A stretch of DNA of 22,959 nt from positions 1-22,959 of the forward strand of contig JAFOOW010000119.1 of NCBI GenBank assembly GCA_017425305.1, in the 5' to 3' direction. Below the pieces are notes generated by a model. It was not told where the DNA came from, searched no databases, and worked only from the letters and a program-made list of their open reading frames with translations. Shown one piece after another: positions 16,227-22,959 of the stretch (positions are counted from its first letter, which is position 1; each line of letters opens with the position of its first letter). The stretch is from Peptostreptococcaceae bacterium. GTDB lineage: Bacteria > Bacillota > Clostridia > Peptostreptococcales > Peptostreptococcaceae. The position numbers and the translations under genes are program-made.

Positions 16227-16904
16227 CTAATTATATATTTGTTTTTCATCTATATAGCTTTGTACCTCATCTGGTATCAAATATTTAACAGATTTATTTT
16301 CTTTTATTTGTTTTCTTATATATGTAGATGATATATCTAATGATGGTGCATCTACAGTTTTTATTTTAGCATCATATAATTCTTCTAAGTTTTCTATTTT
16401 TTCTTTAACTTCTTCTTCACTTATTCCGGGCCTTTTTGCAGCTATAAATGTAGCTAACTCAAAATTTTCTCCTACATTTCTCCAGTTTTCCATATCACAT
16501 ATAGTGTCGGCACCTGTTATAAAGTATAATTCACTATTTTTATAAGTTTTATGTAATTCTTTTAATGTATCTATAGTATATGTACTTTTTTCTCTATCTA
16601 TCTCAATTGATGATGCAATAAATCCTTTGTTATTTTTTATTGCTAATAACACCATATTATATCTATCTAGCTTGTCCGTTCTTAATTTAGATTTATGTGG
16701 TGGATTACCTGTTGGTATAAATAAAATTTTATCTAAGTTAAATTCCTCTCTAACATACTCTGCTATTGATAAATGTCCATAGTGTATCGGGTCAAAGGTT
16801 CCCCCCATTATACCAATTTTTAATTTATTATTTTCTAATTTATGAAAATTTGATTTTTGTATATTTTCTTTTTTAGATTCTATTACTTTATTATCAATTC
16901 CCAT
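16227..16904 (-). CDS. nadD: Nicotinate-nucleotide adenylyltransferase
   Basis: NadD joins nicotinate mononucleotide and ATP to form deamido-NAD in NAD synthesis. The nucleotidyltransferase motif GGTFDPIHYGH is at 34-44, and the second family motif STYTIDTLKEL and ISSTYIRKQI (an ISxTxIR element) are present. The protein has 225 residues, about 28 more at the N-terminus than the usual start, which would lie just before KIGIMGGTFDP. The extension is Lys- and Asn-rich and has no known role. The ATG at 16904 has AAGGAG 7 bases upstream and no better site lies further in, so I keep it. It is divergent from recX. Confidence 0.95.
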   Translation of the reverse strand: MGIDNKVIESKKENIQKSNFHKLENNKLKIGIMGGTFDPIHYGHLSIAEYVREEFNLDKILFIPTGNPPHKSKLRTDKLDRYNMVLLAIKNNKGFIASSIEIDREKSTYTIDTLKELHKTYKNSELYFITGADTICDMENWRNVGENFELATFIAAKRPGISEEEVKEKIENLEELYDAKIKTVDAPSLDISSTYIRKQIKENKSVKYLIPDEVQSYIDEKQIYN

Positions 16905-16935
16905 AATTAATCTCCTTTTGTAATTTCTAATATAT

Positions 16936-16944
16936 ATTGTAGCA
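16936..16944 (-). promoter_or_regulatory. nadD extended -10 promoter
   Basis: On the minus strand TGC-TACAAT (16936-16944) forms an extended -10 box 31 bases before the nadD start. No good -35 box is seen. Confidence 0.4.
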
Positions 16945-16987
16945 TTAATTTTTTAAGTAATGAATACAATTATCTTACTTTTTATTG

Positions 16988-16993
16988 TATAAT
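16988..16993 (+). promoter_or_regulatory. recX -10 box
   Basis: A consensus TATAAT (16988-16993) lies 39 bases before the recX start. The -35 region is weak, so the call rests on the -10 box and position. Confidence 0.4.
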
Positions 16994-17032
16994 TTAGATT
17001 AATATCTAACTATTTAAGAAGGAGGTATTACA

Positions 17033-17671
17033 TTGCCTATTATTACTAAGATAGAAGCTCAGAAAAAAAATGAAGATAGAGTTAATATATATTTGAATGA
17101 ACAATTCTTTATGGGAATATACAAAGAAATAGTTTTTACATTAGGTTTAAAAAAAGGTATGGAAATAGAAGAAGATAACCTTAGGTCTATTCTTAGAGAT
17201 GAAATGTATATAAAAGCTAAAAATAAAGCTTTAAGTATACTTTCTAAAGCTCCTCAGTCTGAAAAAAATATAATAAGTAAACTATCTAATGATTTTGAAC
17301 CTGACGTTATAGAAGATGTATTAGAGTTTTTAAGAAAATATAACTTTGTTGATGATGAAGACTTAGCACAAAGAATTGCTAATACTAATTTAAAATTAAA
17401 TAAATGCGGAAAAAATAAAATCAAACAAAATTTATACAATAAGGGAATAGATAGAACTACTATTGAAAGTGTAGTTTCTGATATTGATTGTGATGTTGAG
17501 TTTGAAAATGCTATGTATTTAGCTAAAAAAAGATATGAGAGAGTAAAAAATGAAGATAGAAATAAGATTTATCAAAAAATTTCTCAACATCTAGCTTATA
17601 AAGGTTTTAATTATGATATTATAAAACGAGTTTTAAATAAACTTTTAAATTTTGATGAATTTGATTATTAG
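17033..17671 (+). CDS. recX: RecX regulatory protein
   Basis: RecX binds RecA filaments and limits recombination and SOS activity. The 212-residue protein shows the all-helical triplet-repeat pattern of the family. Examples are KAKNKALSILSKAPQSEKNIISKL, then FLRKYNFVDDEDLAQRIANTNL and YQKISQHLAYKGFNYDIIKRVL. The start is TTG at 17033, supported by a strong GGAGG (17021-17025) 7 bases upstream. No recA is in the window. It is transcribed opposite to nadD and converges on the flavoenzyme gene. It and that gene separate yhbY from nadD, which are often adjacent in related genomes. Confidence 0.88.
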   Translation: MPIITKIEAQKKNEDRVNIYLNEQFFMGIYKEIVFTLGLKKGMEIEEDNLRSILRDEMYIKAKNKALSILSKAPQSEKNIISKLSNDFEPDVIEDVLEFLRKYNFVDDEDLAQRIANTNLKLNKCGKNKIKQNLYNKGIDRTTIESVVSDIDCDVEFENAMYLAKKRYERVKNEDRNKIYQKISQHLAYKGFNYDIIKRVLNKLLNFDEFDY

Positions 17672-17697
17672 AATATTATAATTAAATTCATAATATA

Positions 17698-17766
17698 AAA
17701 AAGTTACCTCTAGTTAAATTTTAAGGATACCTCTATATCCTAATTATTTAACTAAGGTAACTTTTT
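17698..17766. terminator. Nested bidirectional terminator between recX and the flavoenzyme
   Basis: Outer arms AAAAAGTTACCT (17698-17709) and their complement (17755-17766) continue, after a single bulged C, into TAGTTAAA/TTTAACTA (17711-17718, 17747-17754). An inner hairpin AGGATA/TATCCT (17724-17729, 17736-17741) lies inside. A and T runs at the ends give U-tracts on both strands, as expected between converging genes. Confidence 0.8.
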
Positions 17767-17772
17767 ATTTAT

Positions 17773-19107
17773 CTATTTACATACGTTTCCAGCTACGTTT
17801 AATATATCCCAAGTTCTAGCAAAAGGTGGTGCATAGCATAAGTCTAACATACCTAATTGGTTAGTAGTTAACTTACCAAATACACATGCAGCTATAACAT
17901 TAGCTCTTTGAACTGCATCTTTATATCCAGCAACTTGTCCACCTAATATAACTTTAGTATTTGCATCATAAACTAACTTAACATACATCTTATCTCTACC
18001 TGGATAGTAGTTTGTTTGGTTAAAATCTGATATAAACTTAGTTTTAACTTCTATTCCTAATCTAGCTGCTTGAATTTCAGTTAAACCTGTTGAAGCAGCT
18101 TCCATATCCATTACTTTTATACAGCTTGAACCTAAAGAACCTTGGAAAGTATTATTAGCACCAGCTAAATTTTCTCCAACTATTCTTCCTAATTTGTTCG
18201 CACCTGTAGCTAATGGTACATAAGAATCTTGTCCTGTAACTATATTTTGTATAGTCGCACAATCCCCTGCTGAATATACATCTTCTACAGAAGTTTTACC
18301 AAATTCATCCACTATAATAGCTCCATTTGGTAACATATTTATATTAGTATTTTTTAAGAATGAAGTGTTTGGTCTAACACCAGTAGCAACTATAACTAAA
18401 TCTGCATCGTATTCACCTTTATTAGTTATAACCTTTTCTACTTTAGTTTCTCCAACTAATTCACCAACTATTTCTTCTAATCTTAAATCTACATCATGCT
18501 TTCTTATTTCTTCTTCTAATATATCAGTTACTTCTTTATCAAAAACTTGAGGTAATATTCTATCTTCTAGTTGGAATACTACTACATTCTTTCCTAGTTT
18601 TTTAGCAGCTTCTACAGCTTCTAAACCTATAAATCCAGCTCCTATTATAGCTACGTTTTTGATTTCTTCTTTGTTCATTAATTCTTTAACTTTTATACCA
18701 TCTGACATACTTTTTAATGTTGAAACATTTTCTATGTTAACATTCTTTATTGGAGGTATTATACTACTAGCTCCACTTGCTATCATTAATTTATCATATG
18801 TATCTACAAACTCTTCTCCTGTAGTTAAATTCTTAACAGTTAGTTTTTTAGCTTCAGTATCTACATCTATAACTTCATGGAAGATATTTAAATCTATTCC
18901 ACTTTCTCTAAACTTTTCAGCAGGTCTAGCTATCATATTATTTACATCATCGAAGAATCCTCCAACAAAATAAGGAAGTCCACATGCACCAAATGATACT
19001 ACATCTGTTTTTTCATAAACTACAACTTCATATTCAGGTTGCATCCTTTTTAATTTTGCAGCAGCACTCATACCAGCAGCTACTCCACCAATTATTATAA
19101 CTCTCAT
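17773..19107 (-). CDS. CoA-disulfide reductase / NADH oxidase family flavoprotein
   Basis: This 444-residue FAD enzyme belongs to the single-cysteine pyridine nucleotide-disulfide oxidoreductases. The FAD-binding GGVAAG starts at 7. The redox cysteine is Cys42 in SFGACGLPYFVGG. A second dinucleotide fold, IIGAGFIGLEAVEAAK, binds NAD(P)H near 155, and VEDVYSAGDCA binds FAD near 275. The C-terminal dimerisation domain ends with LCYAPPFARTWD. Members reduce CoA disulfide, persulfides or oxygen, and motif reading cannot decide between these. In an anaerobe it could serve redox or oxygen defence. AAGGAG precedes the ATG at 19107. It is a single-gene unit. There is no C-terminal rhodanese domain, unlike the fused persulfide reductases. 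Confidence 0.88.
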   Translation of the reverse strand: MRVIIIGGVAAGMSAAAKLKRMQPEYEVVVYEKTDVVSFGACGLPYFVGGFFDDVNNMIARPAEKFRESGIDLNIFHEVIDVDTEAKKLTVKNLTTGEEFVDTYDKLMIASGASSIIPPIKNVNIENVSTLKSMSDGIKVKELMNKEEIKNVAIIGAGFIGLEAVEAAKKLGKNVVVFQLEDRILPQVFDKEVTDILEEEIRKHDVDLRLEEIVGELVGETKVEKVITNKGEYDADLVIVATGVRPNTSFLKNTNINMLPNGAIIVDEFGKTSVEDVYSAGDCATIQNIVTGQDSYVPLATGANKLGRIVGENLAGANNTFQGSLGSSCIKVMDMEAASTGLTEIQAARLGIEVKTKFISDFNQTNYYPGRDKMYVKLVYDANTKVILGGQVAGYKDAVQRANVIAACVFGKLTTNQLGMLDLCYAPPFARTWDILNVAGNVCK

Positions 19108-19244
19108 ATTATATTCTCCTTAAAATAATATACATTTAATATGTTTAAGTTTATCACTCACCTAATATGACAATATATTAACATATAAATATATCTTTTT
19201 CTACATATTTTTCCAGATTAGTCTTAAATGATTTTATAAATAAA

Positions 19245-19277
19245 AAAGGAACTAATCTCTATTGAGATAGTTCCTTT
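19245..19277 (-). terminator. yhbY terminator
   Basis: A 14-bp stem with one bulged A (AAAGGAACTA-TCTC with GAGA-TAGTTCCTTT) has a TATT loop and is followed on the minus strand by TTTTTT. It lies just after the yhbY stop codon and ends the obg-yhbY unit. Confidence 0.85.
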
Positions 19278-19281
19278 AAAA

Positions 19282-19650
19282 TTATCTTCTTGATCTCTTT
19301 GTAGCTTTACCTTTTTTAGTTACAGTATTATCTACTTTTTTAGCCTTAGCTTGTTCATGACCAGGGAATACTATCTTAGGCTCTTCTAAGTTCTTTCTGT
19401 ATATAGTAAATTTAAATCCTATCGCTTGAACAAATTCTGCTCTTAAAGCTTCACATATAGCATTAGCTGTTTCCTTAGCTTCTAATCCTGCTGTTTCTAA
19501 TATAGTAACTTTAACTATTTCTCTAGCTGTTAACATTTCATCTAATTGATCTAAGAAATTTTCAGTAACACCTTCTTTACCTAATTGTATTATAGGCTTT
19601 AAAGTATTAGCTATCGATCTTAGGTATGCTCTTTGTTTTCCTTTTAACAT
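19282..19650 (-). CDS. yhbY: YhbY family CRM-domain RNA-binding protein
   Basis: This 122-residue protein has a single CRM domain, associated with pre-50S ribosome particles. It shows LRSIANTLKPIIQLGKEGVTE with the RNA-binding GKEG loop (24-27), VKVTILETAG and IGFKFTIYRKN. After about residue 98 comes a short basic tail (KKGKATKRSRR) that could add RNA contact. It follows obg by 34 bases with GAGGTG before the ATG, so the two ribosome-assembly genes are probably one transcript. Confidence 0.93.
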   Translation of the reverse strand: MLKGKQRAYLRSIANTLKPIIQLGKEGVTENFLDQLDEMLTAREIVKVTILETAGLEAKETANAICEALRAEFVQAIGFKFTIYRKNLEEPKIVFPGHEQAKAKKVDNTVTKKGKATKRSRR

Positions 19651-19684
19651 GACTTACACCTCTTTATGTCTTTAATTATTTATC

Positions 19685-20962
19685 TTAGTTATAGAATTCA
19701 AATTCTATATCGTATATCTTAACTGTATCTCCATCTTCAATTCCCATTTCTCTAAGCTTGTCAAATACTCCTTGAGATTCCATAGATTTTTGGAAGAATT
19801 GAACAGATTCCATATCATCAAAGTTAACAGAGTACATTATTCTTCTTAATGCTTTACCAGTAACAACATATACTCCATCTTCTATTTCTACGCTTAGTCC
19901 TTCTTCTTCTTCTTGTACAAGTTCTGGCTTATACATTTCTTCTTCTGTAACTAATTCTATATCTTCAACTTCTTGTAATAATTGAGAAACATAAGCTATA
20001 ACATCATCTACACCTTGTCTTGTTGCTGCAGACATTTTAAATACCTTATATCCTCTTGATTCTAATTCAGCTTTGAAGTCTTCAAATACAGTTTCATCTT
20101 CCATTATATCTATTTTATTAGCAACAACTACTTGAGGTCTAGTTGCTAATCTTTCATTGTATAATTTAAGCTCATCATTTATTTTATCGAAATCTTCTAA
20201 AGCATCTCTACCTTCTATACCAGATATATCTACTATATGTATTAATACTTTAGTTCTTTCTACGTGTCTTAAGAAATCATGACCTAAACCTATACCTTCA
20301 GCAGCACCTTCTATAAGTCCTGGTATATCTGCAAGAACAAAACTATCTCCAAACTTAGTTTGAACAACTCCTAAATTAGGTGTTAAAGTTGTGAAGTGAT
20401 AGTTAGCTATCTTTGGTTTAGCTTTAGTAACAACAGATAAGAAAGTTGACTTACCAACATTAGGGAATCCTAATAAACCAACATCTGCTATCATTTTTAA
20501 TTCTAATATAACCCACTTTTCTTCTCCATCAGTTCCTGATTTTGCAAAAGCCGGAGCTTGTCTTATAGCATTAGCGAAGTGTTGGTTTCCTTTTCCACCT
20601 CTACCACCTCTAGCTACTACAGCTTCTTCTCCATCTTCTTTTAAGTCAGCTATTACTAGACCTGTAGCTTCATCCCTTATTATTGTTCCTGGAGGAACTA
20701 ATAAAACTAAGTTTTCACCATTTTTACCAGCTTGTCTTTTCTTTGTTCCATCTCCACCTGCTGGAGCGTTGTACTTAGTTTGATATTTAAAGTCCATTAA
20801 AGTTCTTAAACCTGAATCAACTTTAAATATTACACTAGCACCATTTCCACCGTCTCCACCATCTGGACCACCAGCTGGAACATATTTTTCTTTTCTGAAA
20901 GATACTGCACCGTTTCCACCGTTTCCAGCTTTAACAAATATTCTAGCCTTATCTATAAACAT
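19685..20962 (-). CDS. obg: GTPase Obg (CgtA)
   Basis: Obg is an essential GTPase of 50S assembly and stress response. The 425-residue protein has the glycine-rich Obg fold (1-155, GNGGNGAVSFRREK-like pattern, GGPDGGDGGNG), then the G domain with GFPNVGKS (165-172), DIPGLIEGA and NKIDIM, and finally the OCT domain found in Gram-positive Obg proteins. I start at ATG 20962 (MFIDKARIFVKAG) because AAGGTG lies 7 bases upstream and this is the family start. The GTG three codons earlier falls inside that binding site. It has its own promoter after the rpmA terminator. Confidence 0.97.
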   Translation of the reverse strand: MFIDKARIFVKAGNGGNGAVSFRKEKYVPAGGPDGGDGGNGASVIFKVDSGLRTLMDFKYQTKYNAPAGGDGTKKRQAGKNGENLVLLVPPGTIIRDEATGLVIADLKEDGEEAVVARGGRGGKGNQHFANAIRQAPAFAKSGTDGEEKWVILELKMIADVGLLGFPNVGKSTFLSVVTKAKPKIANYHFTTLTPNLGVVQTKFGDSFVLADIPGLIEGAAEGIGLGHDFLRHVERTKVLIHIVDISGIEGRDALEDFDKINDELKLYNERLATRPQVVVANKIDIMEDETVFEDFKAELESRGYKVFKMSAATRQGVDDVIAYVSQLLQEVEDIELVTEEEMYKPELVQEEEEGLSVEIEDGVYVVTGKALRRIMYSVNFDDMESVQFFQKSMESQGVFDKLREMGIEDGDTVKIYDIEFEFYN

Positions 20963-21022
20963 ATTATTCACCTTCTTATTTAAAGCTTTTTAAATTTATT
21001 TTTACCATAAAGTATTATATAA

Positions 21023-21051
21023 ATTCTATTTTAGCATTTATTCCCGACCAA
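21023..21051 (-). promoter_or_regulatory. obg promoter
   Basis: On the minus strand TTGGTC (21046-21051) and TAGAAT (21023-21028) are 17 bases apart, about 60 bases before the obg start. Confidence 0.45.
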
Positions 21052-21118
21052 TAAAAATATTTTTATTTTAAAATGCTATATACCTTATATATTTTAAATA
21101 TATTTCTTAATAAGTAAA

Positions 21119-21142
21119 AAAGGAGTGTATGAACACTCCTTT
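21119..21142 (-). terminator. rpmA terminator
   Basis: A perfect 10-bp stem (AAAGGAGTGT with its complement) has an ATGA loop and a T run on the minus strand. It separates rplU-prp-rpmA from obg. Confidence 0.85.
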
Positions 21143-21151
21143 CTTTGCATA

Positions 21152-21442
21152 TTATTCACCAGCAACAACTGGGTATACGCTAACTTTCTTTCTTTTCTTG
21201 TCTTTTCTTTCGAATTTAACAGCACCGTCAACTAATGCGAATAAAGTGTCATCTCCACCTTTTCCAACGTTAGTTCCTGGATGTATCTTAGTTCCTCTTT
21301 GTCTAACTATTATACTTCCTGCAGTAACAACTTGTCCATCGAATCTCTTAACACCTAATCTCTTAGATATAGAATCTCTACCGTTCTTAGAAGACCCTAC
21401 CCCTTTCTTAGATGCAAGTAATTGTAAGTTCATTTTTAACAT
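21152..21442 (-). CDS. rpmA: Ribosomal protein L27 with cleavable N-terminal extension
   Basis: L27 is a 50S protein whose N-terminus reaches the peptidyl transferase centre. This 96-residue form begins [14 protein letters not shown]. Firmicute L27 proteins carry such a nine-residue leader ahead of ASKKG, which the Prp protease removes before the ribosome is functional. The rest ([24 protein letters not shown] and the [10 protein letters not shown] motif) is standard. The ATG at 21442 has a strong GGAGGTGA site. The prp gene immediately upstream supports the processing. Confidence 0.98.
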   Translation of the reverse strand: MLKMNLQLLASKKGVGSSKNGRDSISKRLGVKRFDGQVVTAGSIIVRQRGTKIHPGTNVGKGGDDTLFALVDGAVKFERKDKKRKKVSVYPVVAGE

Positions 21443-21456
21443 TCTGGAGTCACCTC

Positions 21457-21774
21457 CTACTTTTTTAAGATTTTTATATTTTTTGGGTATTCCCGTTTAA
21501 TTTCACTAATAGCTAATTGAAAATGTTGTAATAATAATTGAGCTTCATTTAGATGTTTATCTTTAACGATACACTCTATATGTCCTTCATTACCAATTAC
21601 AGTTTCAAATTCAACTTTCTGTAAGGTACTTAAAGAATTTATAACAGCTACTGCATTAGATGTAACAGCTGCACATACTATATCATAGCCTATTTCAGCA
21701 TAATCAGCATGTCCCTTTAAGCAAAATCCTTTTAGCATGAAATCATCATTATGATAATATTTAACTTTTATCAT
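21457..21774 (-). CDS. prp: Ribosomal-processing cysteine protease Prp
   Basis: Prp cleaves the N-terminal extension of L27. The 105-residue protein has the catalytic pair His22 (GHADYA) and Cys34 (DIVCAAVT) at the positions known for the Staphylococcus aureus enzyme. It was earlier called YsxB. It lies between rplU and rpmA, 12 bases after the rplU stop codon and about 14 bases before rpmA, so protease and substrate are co-translated. Confidence 0.95.
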   Translation of the reverse strand: MIKVKYYHNDDFMLKGFCLKGHADYAEIGYDIVCAAVTSNAVAVINSLSTLQKVEFETVIGNEGHIECIVKDKHLNEAQLLLQHFQLAISEIKREYPKNIKILKK

Positions 21775-21786
21775 AATAGCCTACAA

Positions 21787-22098
21787 TTAAGCGTTTATTT
21801 TTTCAACAACTAACTTAGTGTATGCTTGACGATGTCCATTCTTTCTTCTGTAGTCTTTCTTAGCTTTGTACTTGAAAACTATTATTTTCTTTCCTTTACC
21901 TTGCTCAACTACCTTAGCTTGTACAGAAGCACCTTCAACAACAGGGCTACCTACTACTAAGTTTCCATCTTTAGAACAAGCTAATACTTCGTTTAAAGTA
22001 ACAACGTCACCTTCGTTAGCTTCTAACTTTTCTACGAATATAACATCACCTTCAGAAACTTTGTATTGCTTACCACCAGTTTTAACTATAGCGTACAT
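21787..22098 (-). CDS. rplU: Ribosomal protein L21
   Basis: L21 binds 23S rRNA in the 50S subunit. The 103-residue protein starts [14 protein letters not shown] and contains [21 protein letters not shown], the family signature near the C-terminus. GAGGAGGTG precedes the ATG. It is first in the rplU-prp-rpmA operon and follows an L21 leader RNA. Confidence 0.98.
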   Translation of the reverse strand: MYAIVKTGGKQYKVSEGDVIFVEKLEANEGDVVTLNEVLACSKDGNLVVGSPVVEGASVQAKVVEQGKGKKIIVFKYKAKKDYRRKNGHRQAYTKLVVEKINA

Positions 22099-22111
22099 AA
22101 ATACACCTCCT

Positions 22112-22178
22112 CGGTCTTAAACTCGCCAATACAAGGTACTCACTTAAGAGATTTTCAGAACCTTTATTGAGCGGCACT
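22112..22178 (-). ncRNA. L21 leader (autoregulatory mRNA structure)
   Basis: The 5' UTR folds on the minus strand. CTCAATA (22165-22171) pairs with TATTG..GAG (22121-22131) and AAGGT (22160-22164) with ACCTT (22133-22137), around a loop holding AATCTCTTAAGTGAG. Position and shape match the L21 leader of Firmicutes, thought to bind L21 protein. The exact ends are uncertain. Confidence 0.7.
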
Positions 22179-22188
22179 ACAGTTATAA

Positions 22189-22217
22189 ATAATACTATAA
22201 TTTAAGTTATATGTCAA
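22189..22217 (-). promoter_or_regulatory. Strong rplU operon promoter
   Basis: A consensus TTGACA (22212-22217) and TATTAT (22189-22194) are exactly 17 bases apart on the minus strand. The -35 box begins with the base right after the rng stop codon. Confidence 0.85.
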
Positions 22218-22959
22218 CTAACTATTAAAAATAATATTCATTTTTTCTAATACTATTTTTGAATTTTCTTTTAAAGCTACTTCCAATTTATATTTTTCAC
22301 CAATTAACTTAATTATATTAATATATTTTTCATCAAAATTTTTAAATATATCTGGATTTAACTCTATAATTACACTCTTATATGCTGTATGTTCACTAAT
22401 TCTCATTACTTCTTTTTCTATATTATCTATCATATGATTAACAGATATTGTACCCCCATTACCACAGCACACATTACAATCATTAATATAATATTTATCT
22501 ATAGAATCTTTTTCTCTTCTTCTAGCTACCTCTACTAAACCAAGTTTAGTCATTCCTAAAACTTCACTTTTTCTTTTGTCTTTTTTTAGCTCTATCTCTA
22601 AGGTATTAATTACTTCTTTTTTATATTCATTTTTATGCATATCGATAAAATCAATTATAATAATTCCACCTATATCTCTAATTTTTAATTGTCTAGCAAT
22701 TTCAACTGCCGCTTCTAAATTAGTTTTATATACTGTTTCATCTAATTTTGAATTGCCTACAAACTTACCAGTATTAACATCTATAACTGTAAGAGCTTCT
22801 GTTTTTTCAATTATTAAGTATCCTCCACTCTTAAGCCATACCTTCTTGTTAAGACACTTATCTATTTGAGATTGTACTCTGTATAAATCAAAAATATCTT
22901 TATTTTCTTCTAAAACTAACTTGCTAGTATAAGAACTATTAATGTTTTTTACTATGTTA
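22218..22959 (-). CDS. rng: Ribonuclease G/E family, partial (C-terminal part)
   Basis: The frame is open from the right edge of the window to TAG at 22218, so the N-terminal S1 domain is outside. The visible 246 or so residues hold the catalytic core. ALTVIDVNTGKF and GGIIIIDFIDM supply the two metal-binding aspartates of the DNase I-like subdomain, and VLGMTKLGLVEVARRR closes it. The zinc-link CNVCCGNGG follows, a variant of the usual CPxCxGxG with Asn in place of Pro. RNase G/E processes rRNA and starts mRNA decay. It lies just upstream of rplU, a common arrangement in clostridia. The internal ATG at 22640 is not the real start. Confidence 0.93.
   Translation of the reverse strand, partial: NIVKNINSSYTSKLVLEENKDIFDLYRVQSQIDKCLNKKVWLKSGGYLIIEKTEALTVIDVNTGKFVGNSKLDETVYKTNLEAAVEIARQLKIRDIGGIIIIDFIDMHKNEYKKEVINTLEIELKKDKRKSEVLGMTKLGLVEVARRREKDSIDKYYINDCNVCCGNGGTISVNHMIDNIEKEVMRISEHTAYKSVIIELNPDIFKNFDEKYINIIKLIGEKYKLEVALKENSKIVLEKMNIIFNS

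Noticed and set aside
17773..19107. Possible Sec codon in the flavoenzyme or rhodanese
   Set aside because: Their redox sites are ordinary cysteine codons, the frames contain no internal TGA, and no coding sequence in the window ends in TGA except by the selD reading.
21129..21500. Plus-strand 123-residue open frame over rpmA and prp
   Set aside because: It begins inside the rpmA terminator hairpin and is antisense to two clear genes.

Overview
The window is AT-rich, and its gene content points to a low-GC Firmicute of the clostridial class, most likely a Peptostreptococcaceae member related to Clostridioides, Paeniclostridium or Romboutsia. This placement is inferred from the selenocysteine (Sec) machinery, a leuS T-box, L27 with a Prp protease, an Fe-S L-serine dehydratase and codon usage; no database search was possible. 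Most genes lie on the minus strand. The plus-strand genes are a cut-off gene at the left edge, dacF-like and recX.

Left part (1-7280), read right to left. A competence gene comEA, split by one missing base in a short A run, is followed by selD, selA and selB. A terminator, ung, another terminator, a single-domain rhodanese and finally selC (tRNA-Sec, with its own promoter and terminator) come next. The window therefore holds the whole Sec pathway: SelD makes selenophosphate, SelA converts seryl-tRNA-Sec to selenocysteyl-tRNA, and SelB delivers it to UGA codons followed by a SECIS hairpin. selD is itself a selenoprotein gene. An in-frame TGA at codon 16 (6431-6433) is followed by a clear bacterial SECIS hairpin (6402-6416), so an ordinary ORF caller loses the first 61 residues, including the active site. 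A 78-base composite inverted repeat lies just after selB.

Middle part (7281-12470). A secreted penicillin-binding D,D-carboxypeptidase faces right. Next comes an amino-acid deaminase group on the minus strand: threonine ammonia-lyase, ridA, sdaAB and sdaAA. Both deaminases release reactive enamines that RidA hydrolyses, so the group is functionally coherent.

Right part (12471-22959). leuS is under a T-box riboswitch, with rsfS, yqeK and nadD upstream. Divergent recX (+) and a CoA-disulfide reductase-like flavoenzyme (-) converge on a nested two-way terminator. Next come yhbY, obg and the ribosomal operon rplU-prp-rpmA, with an L21 leader and a strong promoter directly after the stop codon of rng (RNase G, cut off by the right edge). 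L27 carries the N-terminal extension that the neighbouring Prp protease removes.

I saw no insertion sequence, prophage, CRISPR array or rRNA. The most notable items are the hidden Sec codon in selD, the structured repeat after selB, the comEA frameshift and several undescribed palindromes in the deaminase gene group.
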